Below are positions 17,889 through 26,887 of a stretch of DNA of 64,000 nucleotides, one piece after another; the first letter of the stretch is position 1; each line of letters opens with the position of its first letter. The stretch covers positions 17,384 to 81,383 of the forward strand of contig JABDOQ010000017.1 of the NCBI GenBank assembly GCA_013043165.1, in the 5' to 3' direction. Origin of the DNA: Woeseiaceae bacterium (GTDB lineage Bacteria > Pseudomonadota > Gammaproteobacteria > Steroidobacterales > Woeseiaceae). Both the position numbers and the translations under genes were made by a program. The notes under the pieces were generated by a model. That model searched no databases and had not been told where the DNA came from. It saw nothing but the letters and a program-made list of their open reading frames with translations.

Positions 17889-18506
17889 ATGTCACGCTTG
17901 AGATTGCTCTGGATCGCCGTGTTCCTCGGGGTACTGATCTGGTCCGGTATTGCGCCCAAGGACTATGTGACCTGGTGCCTCGAGGTTCTTCCGGCCGTGT
18001 TGGGCGCTGTCGTTCTTCTATTCACTCGCAAGCGCTTTCCGCTGACGACGTTGATTTACGTGTTGATATTGATTCACTGCGTGGTCCTGATGGTCGGCGG
18101 CCACTACACCTACGCTGACGTACCGCTCGGTGAATGGTTCCGTGAAACCTTCGATGGATCACGAAATAACTACGACAAGCTGGGGCATTTCGTACAGGGA
18201 TTCATTCCGGTGATGATTGCGCGCGAGTTAATGGTCCGATTGAGAGTATTTAACTCGGCGGCGTGGCGAAATTTTTATATCGTCTGTTTTTGTCTCGCTT
18301 TCAGCGCATTTTACGAACTCATCGAGTGGTGGGTCGCACTGTTATCTGACGAAGCGGCCGAGGCATTCCTCGGGACACAAGGGTACGTGTGGGATACCCA
18401 GTCCGACATGGGTTGGGCCTTGTTTGGCGCCGTGCTTGGACTTTTGCTGCTCAGCAAATGGCATGACAGGCAGCTGCGTGAGCAGGGCTTCGTTTCCGCG
18501 GCTTGA
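17889..18506 (+). CDS. DUF2238/YjdF-like inner-membrane protein
   Basis: 205 residues, about six transmembrane helices. HYTYADVPLG (near 75-84), YDKLGHFVQGFIPVMIARE (near 97-115) and YELIEWW with DTQSDM.WALFGA toward the C-terminus are the conserved blocks of DUF2238 (E. coli YjdF). The repeated His, Asp and Glu inside membrane segments suggest a functional core, but no activity is established. It begins 2 bp after the 1356-residue gene and ends 3 bp before the lipase-like gene. Confidence 0.8.
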   Translation: MSRLRLLWIAVFLGVLIWSGIAPKDYVTWCLEVLPAVLGAVVLLFTRKRFPLTTLIYVLILIHCVVLMVGGHYTYADVPLGEWFRETFDGSRNNYDKLGHFVQGFIPVMIARELMVRLRVFNSAAWRNFYIVCFCLAFSAFYELIEWWVALLSDEAAEAFLGTQGYVWDTQSDMGWALFGAVLGLLLLSKWHDRQLREQGFVSAA

Positions 18507-18509
18507 GAA

Positions 18510-19214
18510 ATGATGCGACGTGCAGGAATCGTTTGCGCACTGCTGCTGGCCAGCAGCGCGGCGCTGGCCATCGACTGTGTCGTTCTTCTGCACGGGCTTG
18601 CCCGAACCGCGACGTCAATGAACCCGATGCAACGCGCCTTGATTGATGCAGGATTCGAGACTGCGAACATCAATTACGCGTCGCGTGACAAGTCGGTGGA
18701 AGAGTTGGCAGAAATCGTCATCCCGGAAGGACTGGACGCCTGCCGGGCAAAAGACAGTGTCGGGCACATCCACTTTGTAACGCACTCTCTCGGCGGCATA
18801 CTGCTGCGCCAATACTTGAGCGCGCACTCGATTCCGGACCTGGGCCGCGTGGTCATGCTTGGTCCTCCCAACCAGGGCAGCGCAGCGGTCGACAAACTTC
18901 GGGGTGTTCCTGGATATGACTGGCTGAATGGTCCGGCAGGACTGCAGCTCGGTAAGGGAGAGGACAGCGTACCGCGAAGCTTGGGTCCGGCGACATTCGA
19001 GCTGGGCGTAATCGCCGGTAATCGCACAATCGATCCAATAACATCGTCGGTGCTCGAGAACCCCGATGACGGCAGGGTTTCCGTTGAAGATACCAAGCTC
19101 GATGGCATGGCCGATTTTGTCGTTGTCGAACACTCGCACGCCTTCATGATGCGAATGCGACGTCCGATCGACTTGACGATCCGGTTTCTGAACAGCGGGA
19201 GTTTCGCGGATTGA
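18510..19214 (+). CDS. secreted alpha/beta hydrolase (lipase/PGAP1-like)
   Basis: 234 residues with a signal peptide (MMRRAGIVCALLLASSAALA). The oxyanion-region block is VVLLHGLARTATSM (about 24-37). The nucleophile elbow is THSLGG (near 91-96), followed by GPPNQGS, as in triacylglycerol lipase and PGAP1-like esterases. The likely catalytic His is in VEHSHAFMM near 210. A periplasmic or exported esterase is predicted. Its stop overlaps the start of the ATP-grasp gene by 4 bp. Confidence 0.8.
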   Translation: MMRRAGIVCALLLASSAALAIDCVVLLHGLARTATSMNPMQRALIDAGFETANINYASRDKSVEELAEIVIPEGLDACRAKDSVGHIHFVTHSLGGILLRQYLSAHSIPDLGRVVMLGPPNQGSAAVDKLRGVPGYDWLNGPAGLQLGKGEDSVPRSLGPATFELGVIAGNRTIDPITSSVLENPDDGRVSVEDTKLDGMADFVVVEHSHAFMMRMRRPIDLTIRFLNSGSFAD

Positions 19215-20101
19215 AGAGAGTCGCCTACTTGACGATGCAGGATATGGGAGATTTTGTCACCGATTTTCACCTGAGTGTCGAACCAATGGCCGCGCTCGAC
19301 TGGCAGGTCGAGACAGTTCCCTGGCGATCAAACAGAGACTGGAACGAGTTCGATGCCGTATATATCTGCACACCGTGGGATTATCCGGATTACCTGCCGC
19401 AGTTCCTCGGCGTCCTCGCAAGTATCGAATCGTCGCAGGCCCTGCTCATCAATGATCTGTCCCTGGTTCACTGGACGATGGAAAAGACCTATCTTCGAGA
19501 TATCGAGCTGCGCGGCGGTGTCATCGTTCCCAGTACCTGGTACGAAGATTTCGAGTCGGTAAATCCGGCAAATTTTTTCGCCGAACACGACACCGGCAAA
19601 GTGGTGATAAAGCCGACCGTGGGCGCGAACGCCAAGGACACGTTTGTGCTCGCGGACGCGGTTGATGAAGATACTCTGCAAATGCTGGGGCAGGTCTATT
19701 CGGGGCGCGCGTTTTTTGTCCAGCCTTTTATCGAGGCGATTCAGTCGGAGGGAGAATACTCGCTGTTCTTTTTCAACGGCGAATACAGCCACGCGATTCT
19801 GAAGACGCCGAAAGCCGGCGATTTTCGCGTCCAGGAGGAGCACGGTGCTGACATCAAGGCCGTGAAACCGTCAAAAGGATTGCTCGATACCGCACACGAA
19901 TTGTTCGCTTCGATCGAGCCGCTTCCCACGTATGGCCGCGGTGACTGGGTGCGGGGGGCCGATGGCCGTTACCTGCTGATGGAACTGGAGCTGATCGAGC
20001 CGTCGCTTTATCTACGTACCGACAGCGGCGCTGCGGCGAGGTTTGCGCGCGCGTTTGACGAGCGGTTTCAGAAATTCGCCGGTAAAAGAGCCCTTGGTTG
20101 A
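19211..20101 (+). CDS. ATP-grasp domain protein (glutathione-synthetase-like fold)
   Basis: 296 residues from a TTG start that overlaps the previous stop (TTGA). An N-terminal Rossmann-like part ([12 protein letters not shown] near 53-64) precedes an ATP-grasp core: [18 protein letters not shown] (near 132-149), then FVQPFIEAI and [10 protein letters not shown], and the metal-binding [13 protein letters not shown] near 258-270. These features match RimK/DcsG-like ligases of unknown specificity. The final 90 bp overlap the antisense end of uvrA. The last gene of the operon starting at 13816. Confidence 0.8.
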   Translation: MKRVAYLTMQDMGDFVTDFHLSVEPMAALDWQVETVPWRSNRDWNEFDAVYICTPWDYPDYLPQFLGVLASIESSQALLINDLSLVHWTMEKTYLRDIELRGGVIVPSTWYEDFESVNPANFFAEHDTGKVVIKPTVGANAKDTFVLADAVDEDTLQMLGQVYSGRAFFVQPFIEAIQSEGEYSLFFFNGEYSHAILKTPKAGDFRVQEEHGADIKAVKPSKGLLDTAHELFASIEPLPTYGRGDWVRGADGRYLLMELELIEPSLYLRTDSGAAARFARAFDERFQKFAGKRALG

Positions 20102-22885
20102 CGCAACTTTCTCGGGCGTTCCCGTTGCGATGATGCGGCCCCCGTTATCGCCACCCTCGGGTCCGAGATCGATGATCCAGTCAGCCGTCTTGATGACATC
20201 GAGATTGTGCTCGATGACGACGACCGTATTGCCATGGTCACGCAAGCGGTGCAGCACGCCCAGCAGCTGTTCAATGTCGTGAAAGTGCAGTCCCGTCGTC
20301 GGCTCGTCGAGTATATAAAGCGTGTTGCCGGTATCTCTCTTCGACAGCTCCTTGGCAAGCTTCACTCGCTGCGCCTCGCCGCCGGACAAGGTCGTCGCAT
20401 TCTGGCCGAGCCGAATGTAGGTCAGGCCGACGTCCATCAGGGTCTGCAGTTTCCTCGCAACGACGGGCACATTCCTGAAAAACTCCGCGGCATCTTCCAC
20501 CGTCATTTCCAGAACTTCGTGGATATTCTTACCCTTATAGCGAATCTCCAGCGTTTCGCGGTTGTATCGTTTTCCCCGGCAGACGTCGCAGGGCACATAG
20601 ACGTCCGGCAGAAAGTGCATTTCCACTTTTATGACGCCGTCACCCTGGCAGGCTTCGCAGCGGCCGCCTTTGACGTTAAAGCTGAAACGCCCCGGCATGT
20701 ATCCGCGTGAGCGTGCCTCCTGGGTCCCCGCGAACAATTCGCGAATGGGTGTGAACAGCCCGCTGTAGGTCGCCGGGTTGGATCGCGGCGTGCGGCCGAT
20801 AGGACTCTGGCTGATATCGATGACGCGATCGATCTGGTCCAGTCCCTTGATTTTCTCGTGCGGCGCCGGGCTGCGGCTTGCCCGATTCAACGCTTCGGCG
20901 ACGGCCTTGTACAACGTATCGTTGACGAGCGTTGACTTGCCGGACCCGGAAACACCGGTAATACAGGTCATGAGGCCAACCGGGATCGAGGCTTCGACGT
21001 TTTTAAGGTTATTGCCTGTGGCGCCGACAATCACGATCTGGCGATCGGGGTTTGCAGGTGTGCGGTCCCCGGGTACGGCAATCGCACGCTTGCCCGACAA
21101 ATACTGCCCGGTGAGCGAGCGCGGCTCGTCCTTGATTTCCTGGGGCGTACCCTGAGCAACAACCTGGCCGCCGTGTACACCGGCGCCGGGACCGAGATCC
21201 ACAACGTGATCGGCCGAGAGTATCGCTTCCTCGTCGTGCTCCACGACGATGACCGTGTTGCCGATGTCGCGCAGGTGCGTCAGTGTGCCGAGCAGGCGCT
21301 TGTTATCGCGCTGATGCAGGCCGATGGAAGGCTCGTCGAGGATGTACATGACGCCGACCAGCCCCGAGCCGATCTGGCTTGCCAGTCGAATGCGCTGTGC
21401 TTCGCCACCCGACAGCGTTTCGGCGCTGCGGTCGAGCGACAGGTAGTCGAGACCGACGTCAGACAGGAAACCGACGCGCTCGCTGATTTCCTTGACGATC
21501 TTGTCGGCGACCGTCGCTCGCCAGCCGTCCAGTTTCATGGTGTCGAAGAATTCGCGCGCGTGCCCGACGGAAAGGCTGGTGATTTCAGGCAGCGTCTGCT
21601 CAGCGACAAAGACATGTCGGGCGGCGCGGTTCAGCCGCGTGCCGTTGCAGTCCGGGCAGTCCTGGCTGTTTAAAAACTTCGAGAGTTCTTCGCGGACGGC
21701 GCTGGATTCGGTTTCGCGATAGCGGCGCTCGAGGTTCGGCAGCACGCCTTCGAAGCGATGCAGTTTCTTGATTTGCAGGCCGCGCGAGTTGGCGTAGACG
21801 AACTCAATCTTGTCCTTGCCGCTGCCGTACAGGACGATATTCTGTAGTTTCTTCGAGAGTTCGTTGAACGGCGTTTCGATATCGAAATCGTAGTGAGACG
21901 CCAGGCTCTGGATCATCTGGTAGTAGTACGTGGTCTTGCGGTCCCAGCCGCGAATGGCGCCGCCGGCAAGCGACAGGCCGGGGTTAACGACCACGCGATC
22001 GGCGTCGAAGAATTGCTTGACGCCGAGACCGTCGCAGCCCGGACAGGCGCCGCTCGGGTTGTTAAACGAAAACAGCCGCGGTTCGAGTTCAGTGAGGCTG
22101 TAGCCACAGATATTGCAGGCAAAACGATCGGAGAAAATGATCTCCTCCTGCTGGGCGTCATTCATCCACGCGATACGCGCAACTCCGTCGGCCAGGCGCA
22201 GCGCCGTCTCAAACGACTCGGCAAGGCGCAGGCGAATGTCATTCTTGACCTTGAAGCGATCGACGATCGCGTCGATATTGTGTTTCTTACGCAGATCGAG
22301 TGCAGGCGGCTGGTCAAGTTCATAGATCTCGCCGTCGATGCGAGCGCGGATAAAGCCCTGCGCCTGCAGGTCCGCCATTAGCTGCACATGCTCACCCTTG
22401 CGATCGGCAACTACGGGCGCGAGCAGCATCAGGCGCGAGCCTTCGGGTAGCTCCAGCACGTGATCCACCATCTGGCTGACGGTCTGCGCTTCGAGCGTGA
22501 TGTCGTGGTCCGGGCAACGGGGTGTGCCCGCGCGGGCGAATAACAGCCGCAGGTAGTCGTAGATCTCGGTGACTGTGCCGACCGTCGAGCGTGGGTTATG
22601 AGACGTCGATTTCTGTTCGATCGAGATCGCCGGCGACAGTCCGTCGATATGATCGACATCGGGTTTTTCCATCATTGAGAGGAACTGGCGCGCATAGGCG
22701 GACAGCGACTCCACGTAGCGACGCTGGCCCTCCGCATAAATCGTATCGAAGGCCAGTGACGACTTGCCGGAGCCGGACAGCCCGGTGAGCACGATCAGTT
22801 TTTCGCGTGGCAGGCTGAGATTGATGTCGCGCAGGTTGTGGGTCCTGGCGCCACCAATATTTATGTGACCAACAATCGACTTCAT
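20012..22885 (-). CDS. uvrA: UvrABC excinuclease subunit A
   Basis: 957 residues, cytoplasmic damage-recognition ATPase of nucleotide excision repair. Walker A motifs are GLSGSGKSS (about 35-43) and GVSGSGKST (near 645). ABC signatures are [12 protein letters not shown] and [12 protein letters not shown]. Zinc-binding cysteines appear in CNICG...CPGCDG (near 258-285) and CEACQGDG...CDVCRGK (near 743-770). It is about 17 residues longer than E. coli UvrA through a basic tail ([10 protein letters not shown]). That tail overlaps the 3' end of the convergent ATP-grasp gene by 90 bp. Confidence 0.97.
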   Translation of the reverse strand: MKSIVGHINIGGARTHNLRDINLSLPREKLIVLTGLSGSGKSSLAFDTIYAEGQRRYVESLSAYARQFLSMMEKPDVDHIDGLSPAISIEQKSTSHNPRSTVGTVTEIYDYLRLLFARAGTPRCPDHDITLEAQTVSQMVDHVLELPEGSRLMLLAPVVADRKGEHVQLMADLQAQGFIRARIDGEIYELDQPPALDLRKKHNIDAIVDRFKVKNDIRLRLAESFETALRLADGVARIAWMNDAQQEEIIFSDRFACNICGYSLTELEPRLFSFNNPSGACPGCDGLGVKQFFDADRVVVNPGLSLAGGAIRGWDRKTTYYYQMIQSLASHYDFDIETPFNELSKKLQNIVLYGSGKDKIEFVYANSRGLQIKKLHRFEGVLPNLERRYRETESSAVREELSKFLNSQDCPDCNGTRLNRAARHVFVAEQTLPEITSLSVGHAREFFDTMKLDGWRATVADKIVKEISERVGFLSDVGLDYLSLDRSAETLSGGEAQRIRLASQIGSGLVGVMYILDEPSIGLHQRDNKRLLGTLTHLRDIGNTVIVVEHDEEAILSADHVVDLGPGAGVHGGQVVAQGTPQEIKDEPRSLTGQYLSGKRAIAVPGDRTPANPDRQIVIVGATGNNLKNVEASIPVGLMTCITGVSGSGKSTLVNDTLYKAVAEALNRASRSPAPHEKIKGLDQIDRVIDISQSPIGRTPRSNPATYSGLFTPIRELFAGTQEARSRGYMPGRFSFNVKGGRCEACQGDGVIKVEMHFLPDVYVPCDVCRGKRYNRETLEIRYKGKNIHEVLEMTVEDAAEFFRNVPVVARKLQTLMDVGLTYIRLGQNATTLSGGEAQRVKLAKELSKRDTGNTLYILDEPTTGLHFHDIEQLLGVLHRLRDHGNTVVVIEHNLDVIKTADWIIDLGPEGGDNGGRIIATGTPEKVASTKGSFTGEFLKPLVKRARKPRRSAAVGT

Positions 22886-22961
22886 GGCGGGGATTCAGGG
22901 ATCGGGAAACAACCTGTTAATATACGCCGCCGCGCGTCTGCGGCGCAAAGGAAGTCTGAGA

Positions 22962-24146
22962 TTGAGTGCAGAAAACCCTGACACCGTTATACGGATGCAT
23001 GCATCCGAACGCCGCTCTGTGGCCGTAGTTGCGCTGATCTCCATGATTCGCATGTTCGGCCTGTTTGCGCTGTTGCCGGTGCTGTCGCTGTATGCGGCGG
23101 ACCTGCAGCACGCCACGCCGCTCCTGATCGGGCTGGCCGTGGGTGCCTATGGGCTGACCCAGGCCGGGCTTCAGATACCGCTGGGTGCGCTCTCGGATCG
23201 TATCGGGCGCATCCCGGTTATCGTGCTCGGCCTCGCGATATTCGCGGCCGGCAGCGCGCTCGCCGCCATCAGTGACTCCATATACGGTGTCATCGCGGGT
23301 CGGTTGCTGCAGGGCGCCGGCGCAATATCGGCGACGCTGACCGCACTCATCACCGACGCCACGCGCGAGGAAGTCCGGACCCGGTCCATGGCCGTATTCG
23401 GCGTCGGTATCGGCATCTCGTTCATGGTTGCGATGGTGGCGGGTCCCCTGATCGCGGCGCATTTTGGCGTCAAGTCGTTGTTCTGGATCGCGGCGGCACT
23501 GGCTATCGCTGCAGGGCTGCTACTTGGTTTGCTGCCCGAGATTCCGCGCCCGGCGCGGCGCGAAAGCTGGAGCCTGGTTCCGGCTTTTCGCCCGGATCTG
23601 CTGCGCATCGATTTTTTCGTCTTTTTGCTGCATACCATCATGACGGCGACATTCGTTGCCCTGCCGTTTCTTCTGCATGACCGGCTCGACATGGCATTGA
23701 CCGACCATTGGAAAATGTACGTCGCGGCGCTGCTGTTTTCGCTCGTGATCGCGGTGCCAATGATCATCAGGGACGAACACGAGGGACGTGGACGGCTTAT
23801 CGGCATTGCCGTGGCCCTGATTCTCGGTGCACAGCTGGCGCTGACATTTCTCGGATTTTCGGTGGCGCCCGTGTTCCTCGCGCTGGTCTTGTATTTTGCC
23901 GGCTTCAACTTCCTCGAGGCCGGTCTGCCGGCACGATTGTCGAAGCTCGCTGACAACGATGTGCGCGGCGCCTCACTTGGCGTGTTCTCCAGCGCGCAGT
24001 TCCTTGGTGCATTCTCGGGCGGTCTGATCGGCGGCCGATTCCTGGGCCAGGGCCGGCCGGCGGACGTGTTTTTCGTCTGTGCGCTCCTCGCCGGTATCTG
24101 GCTGGCGCTGCAGGGCTTCGGGCGCTTGCGGCGGGAATCCGCATAA
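22962..24146 (+). CDS. MFS transporter between uvrA and ssb
   Basis: 394 residues, 12 helices. I start at the TTG at 22962, 7 bp after AAAGGAAG (22947-22954). An ATG at 22995 is the alternative, and a longer ATG frame at 22884 overlaps the uvrA start and has no Shine-Dalgarno. The helix 2-3 loop is GALSDRIGRIPVI and helix 4 holds GRLLQGAGAISA, typical of drug/proton antiporter-type MFS proteins. The order uvrA-MFS-ssb recurs in pseudomonads and relatives. Substrate unknown. Confidence 0.85.
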   Translation: MSAENPDTVIRMHASERRSVAVVALISMIRMFGLFALLPVLSLYAADLQHATPLLIGLAVGAYGLTQAGLQIPLGALSDRIGRIPVIVLGLAIFAAGSALAAISDSIYGVIAGRLLQGAGAISATLTALITDATREEVRTRSMAVFGVGIGISFMVAMVAGPLIAAHFGVKSLFWIAAALAIAAGLLLGLLPEIPRPARRESWSLVPAFRPDLLRIDFFVFLLHTIMTATFVALPFLLHDRLDMALTDHWKMYVAALLFSLVIAVPMIIRDEHEGRGRLIGIAVALILGAQLALTFLGFSVAPVFLALVLYFAGFNFLEAGLPARLSKLADNDVRGASLGVFSSAQFLGAFSGGLIGGRFLGQGRPADVFFVCALLAGIWLALQGFGRLRRESA

Positions 24147-24211
24147 TTAGGGTCTTGCATGCAGAAATCGGGGTAGCTTTTGCCCTCTCAGGCTCTACAA
24201 TAGTTCCCCCT

Positions 24212-24227
24212 CGCCGCCGTGGCGGCG
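24212..24227 (+). other. GC-rich hairpin before ssb
   Basis: CGCCGCC-GT-GGCGGCG forms a 7-bp stem about 45 bp before the ssb ATG. A TACAAT hexamer near 24196 could be an ssb -10 without a clear -35, which would place the hairpin in the ssb leader. No SOS box was found. Confidence 0.3.
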
Positions 24228-24271
24228 GGTCACATAACAAAACGACATTCAGCTGAGAGCAGGGGACCGAT

Positions 24272-24736
24272 ATGGCCCGCGGAATAAACAAAGTCATTAT
24301 TGTTGGCAACCTGGGACAGGATCCCGAGACGCGCTATATGCCAAGTGGCTCGGCCGTTACGAACTTTACGGTCGCTACCAACGAGTCGTGGAAAGACAAG
24401 CAGACCGGTGAGCAGAAAGATCGCACCGAGTGGCATCGCGTGGCGATGTTCAATCGCCTGGCGGAAATCGCGGCCGAGTACCTGCGCAAGGGCTCGCAGG
24501 TCTATATCGAAGGCAAGCTTCGGACGCGCAAGTGGCAGGGCCAGGACGGCAATGATCGCTACACGACCGAGATCATCGCCGACGAGATGCAAATGCTCGG
24601 CAGCCGCGGTGACGGCGGCGGAGGAGGCAACTTCGGCGGCGGCAAGGGCGGCAAGGGCGGCAAGGGCGGCAGCAAGGGTGGCAGTGCGCCGCCGCAGCCG
24701 GGTCCCGACGACTTCGACGACGATATTCCTTTCTAG
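24272..24736 (+). CDS. ssb: single-stranded DNA-binding protein
   Basis: 154 residues. The OB fold spans about 1-110 ([20 protein letters not shown] at the start; [22 protein letters not shown]). A Gly/Lys-rich linker (112-138) follows and then the conserved acidic tip DFDDDIPF, which recruits SSB-interacting proteins. The linker includes repeated Gly-Gly-Lys codons (24638-24676). Length is slightly short of E. coli SSB (178). Confidence 0.97.
   Translation: MARGINKVIIVGNLGQDPETRYMPSGSAVTNFTVATNESWKDKQTGEQKDRTEWHRVAMFNRLAEIAAEYLRKGSQVYIEGKLRTRKWQGQDGNDRYTTEIIADEMQMLGSRGDGGGGGNFGGGKGGKGGKGGSKGGSAPPQPGPDDFDDDIPF
24638..24676 (+). repeat. 9-bp in-frame tandem repeat in the ssb linker
   Basis: Three exact GGCGGCAAG units (24638-24664) and a fourth variant ending AGCAAG. 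They encode Gly-Gly-Lys steps in the SSB linker. The array is in frame, so copy-number changes alter linker length without truncating the protein. Confidence 0.85.
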
Positions 24737-24742
24737 GATTCG

Positions 24743-26047
24743 TCAGTAGAGCAGGGCAAACGCAAGGCTTGCGACGATCAAGCCCGAAAACATAATGGGC
24801 AGCCCGACTTTCAGCCACTGCAACGGGGTGATCCTGGCGCCGGGCACGCCGCTGCGCTCGGCCTGTGCGACGACGACGATATTCGCCGTCGCACCTATGT
24901 GGGTGCCATTGCCGCCGAGCGCCACACCGATCGCCAGCGCCCACCACAGTGGTCCGGTGTCGATGCCTTCGGCAGTCAAGGCGCCAATGATCGGAATCAT
25001 GGTCACCGTAAACGGAATGTTGTCGATCAGCGCGCTGAGAATGGCGGCGATCCACATGAGTCCCAGCGCGGTCACAAGCAACATGTTCGGGTCCCGTGCC
25101 ATTTCTGCCAGTTTGCTGCCGATGACGTCGAGCAAACCGGTTGCCTCGACGCCGCCGACGATGACAAACAGCGAGGCGAAGAACAGCAGGATAGACCAGT
25201 CCACTTCGTCGACGAGTTTGTCGGCATGCGGCCGCACAAGAAGCAGCGCCAGTGCAAGTCCGATCAGGCTGACGAAGGACGGATAATAGTGCAGCTTGTG
25301 GTGCGCGAAGAACAGAATCACGACCAGGCCCATCACCACCAACATGCGATTGACCAGGGCGGGATCCTGGATGGCCTTGCTTTCATCGAGATCGACGAGG
25401 TCCCGTGCACCGCCAAGAGATCGCAGCTCCTTGCGAAAGAAGAACAACAATAGCAGCATGGTCGCGACCCACGGCGCTGTTGCCAGCGGCCCCATGTTAA
25501 TCAGAAATGTGAGGAAGTCTATGTCAGCGGCGCTACCGATCATGATATTCGGGGGGTCGCCGACGAGTGTCGCTGCACCGCCGATGTTCGACAGCATGGC
25601 CTGCCCAATCAGAAACGGCGCCGGGTTCAGGTTGAGCAGCCGTGTGACGAGAATGGTGAGTGGGGCGAATATGATCACCGTGGTGACATTGTCGAGGATC
25701 ATGCTTAGCACGCTGACGGCTGTTCCCAAGTAAAGCATCAGCCGCACCGGGCTGCCGCCGGACGCTTTCGCGAGTCGAATTGCCATGTATTCGAACATGC
25801 CCGTTGTGCGCAGCAGGGCAACCAGCAGCATCATGCCCATCAGCAATACGATGGTGTTGGCGTCTATAGCGGTCAGCGCCTCTTCCTGGGTGTAGAAGCC
25901 CATCCAGCCGCCGACGGCGATCATGATGACAGCGCCCGCCAGTGCGGCGTAGGTCCGATGCAGGCGTTCGCTGAAGATCATCGCGTATGCGGCGACGAGG
26001 ATGGCCGTGGCCACCCACATTGAGGTGATATCGTTGTGCAGTTCCAC
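24743..26047 (-). CDS. ArsB/NhaD superfamily permease
   Basis: 434 residues, about 11-12 membrane helices. Two inverted halves each carry a signature: ILDNVTTVIIFAPLT with GGAATLVGDPPNIMIG in the first, LIDNIPFTVTMIPI with GGNGTHIGATANIVVV in the second. These are the substrate-loop motifs of the ion transporter superfamily (ArsB, NhaD, CitM, P-protein). No arsenic genes are adjacent. The pattern is as close to NhaD and P-type members as to ArsB, so the ion is unassigned. It follows the CBS-domain gene by 2 bp on the same strand. Confidence 0.85.
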   Translation of the reverse strand: MELHNDITSMWVATAILVAAYAMIFSERLHRTYAALAGAVIMIAVGGWMGFYTQEEALTAIDANTIVLLMGMMLLVALLRTTGMFEYMAIRLAKASGGSPVRLMLYLGTAVSVLSMILDNVTTVIIFAPLTILVTRLLNLNPAPFLIGQAMLSNIGGAATLVGDPPNIMIGSAADIDFLTFLINMGPLATAPWVATMLLLLFFFRKELRSLGGARDLVDLDESKAIQDPALVNRMLVVMGLVVILFFAHHKLHYYPSFVSLIGLALALLLVRPHADKLVDEVDWSILLFFASLFVIVGGVEATGLLDVIGSKLAEMARDPNMLLVTALGLMWIAAILSALIDNIPFTVTMIPIIGALTAEGIDTGPLWWALAIGVALGGNGTHIGATANIVVVAQAERSGVPGARITPLQWLKVGLPIMFSGLIVASLAFALLY

Positions 26048-26049
26048 GT

Positions 26050-26505
26050 CTATGGTGAATTCCGATCGAGCAAGCGGCGTGCCAGTGACACGGTGCTCAG
26101 TGTGCCGTGGTAATTGTGCTCGTCGTCGATCACGAACAGGTAGCTTGTTTGATAGCTTTGCATCACTGCCACGGCCTTCGCCATCGGTGACGCCGGCGTT
26201 ATTGTCGGGATGTCCTTGATGATGAACTTATCGATGGTCATATCGAGCAGTTCCTTTTCCCTGAGCGGCGGAAACTGCAGCGCCGTAATCGTGTCACCAA
26301 GCAGCCTGGCGTGTTCGACCATGGCGGCGGGAATACAGACTTCGCCGAGTATATGGCGGATAGACGCTCTGCCGGTGAACTTGCCGCTGGCTGCCTGGAA
26401 CGGCAGCACTGCGAAATTCGCTTTCACGCACTCAGCGAATAGCTCGCGGACGGTCATTCCCGGGAATGCCGCCGCTGTGGGCACTGCAAATTCGATCAGG
26501 CTCAT
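26050..26505 (-). CDS. CBS-domain protein paired with the permease
   Basis: 151 residues with two CBS motifs. The first runs about 10-60 (VRELFAECVKANFAVLPF) and the second about 92-145 (DIPTITPASPMAKAVAVMQS ending FVIDDEHNYHGTLSTVSLAR). CBS pairs bind adenosine nucleotides and gate linked transporters or enzymes. Being first in a 2-bp-spaced pair with the permease suggests it senses nucleotide or energy state for it; that is inference. No enzymatic domain is fused. Confidence 0.8.
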   Translation of the reverse strand: MSLIEFAVPTAAAFPGMTVRELFAECVKANFAVLPFQAASGKFTGRASIRHILGEVCIPAAMVEHARLLGDTITALQFPPLREKELLDMTIDKFIIKDIPTITPASPMAKAVAVMQSYQTSYLFVIDDEHNYHGTLSTVSLARRLLDRNSP

Positions 26506-26715
26506 GGCTGGCCACCGCTCCTGGCTTGGAGAATAACAGCCCCGATCATAAAACTCCCCGCCGGCCGGCGCTGTACGGATAAATACTTGCGCTCCGGCCG
26601 CCTGCGGGCAGTGACTGTTTCGTGCCCGTGGTGTAGGATCGCGCGCCTCCCCAGTCCACGTGGGGCAGGCCGAAAAGCAGCCTGTGCCGCTAATTTACAG
26701 CAGGAAACAGAAGTC

Positions 26716-26877
26716 ATGGGTGCCTTCAAGGAGCCTCGCGGCGGTGAACTAAAAGATCTTTACCTCGATCCAGCGGTGGCTGGGGCCGAGAAACAGGCGG
26801 CGCGTGATGACGCGTCCCGGGACCTGACCGAGCGCCAGCTCTGCGACCGCGCCCTGGGGCGAGCTCCTACGGTGTAA
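26716..26877 (+). pseudogene. 5' remnant of a sulfate adenylyltransferase gene, ending in a REP-like sequence
   Basis: 53-codon open frame with a plausible start (AGGAAACAG before the ATG at 26716). The residues EPRGGELKDLYLDPA and later DLTERQLCD resemble the N-terminus of homomeric sulfate adenylyltransferase, which normally continues as DLELLLNGGFSPL. Here the similarity stops at CD and the next codons (RALGRAPTV, stop) are read from a GC palindrome at 26850-26870. About 350-500 residues of the family are absent. I therefore call it a decayed or rearranged leftover, not a working gene. Confidence 0.5.
26850..26870 (+). repeat. REP-like palindrome at the end of the sat remnant
   Basis: CGCCC-TG-GGGCG followed by AGCTCCTAC. 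It resembles the sequence at 36733-36755 (GCGCCC-TGG-GGGCGC then TCCTACAG) and the inverted form at 57532-57555. The shared layout is a GC stem next to CTCCTAC. It lies just upstream of miaB. Confidence 0.6.
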
Positions 26878-26887
26878 GATCGGACTT

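Noticed and set aside
22914..22930. possible LexA (SOS) box before uvrA
   Set aside because: Only the left half CTGT and an AT-rich centre are present; the right half reads GCCG rather than ACAG.
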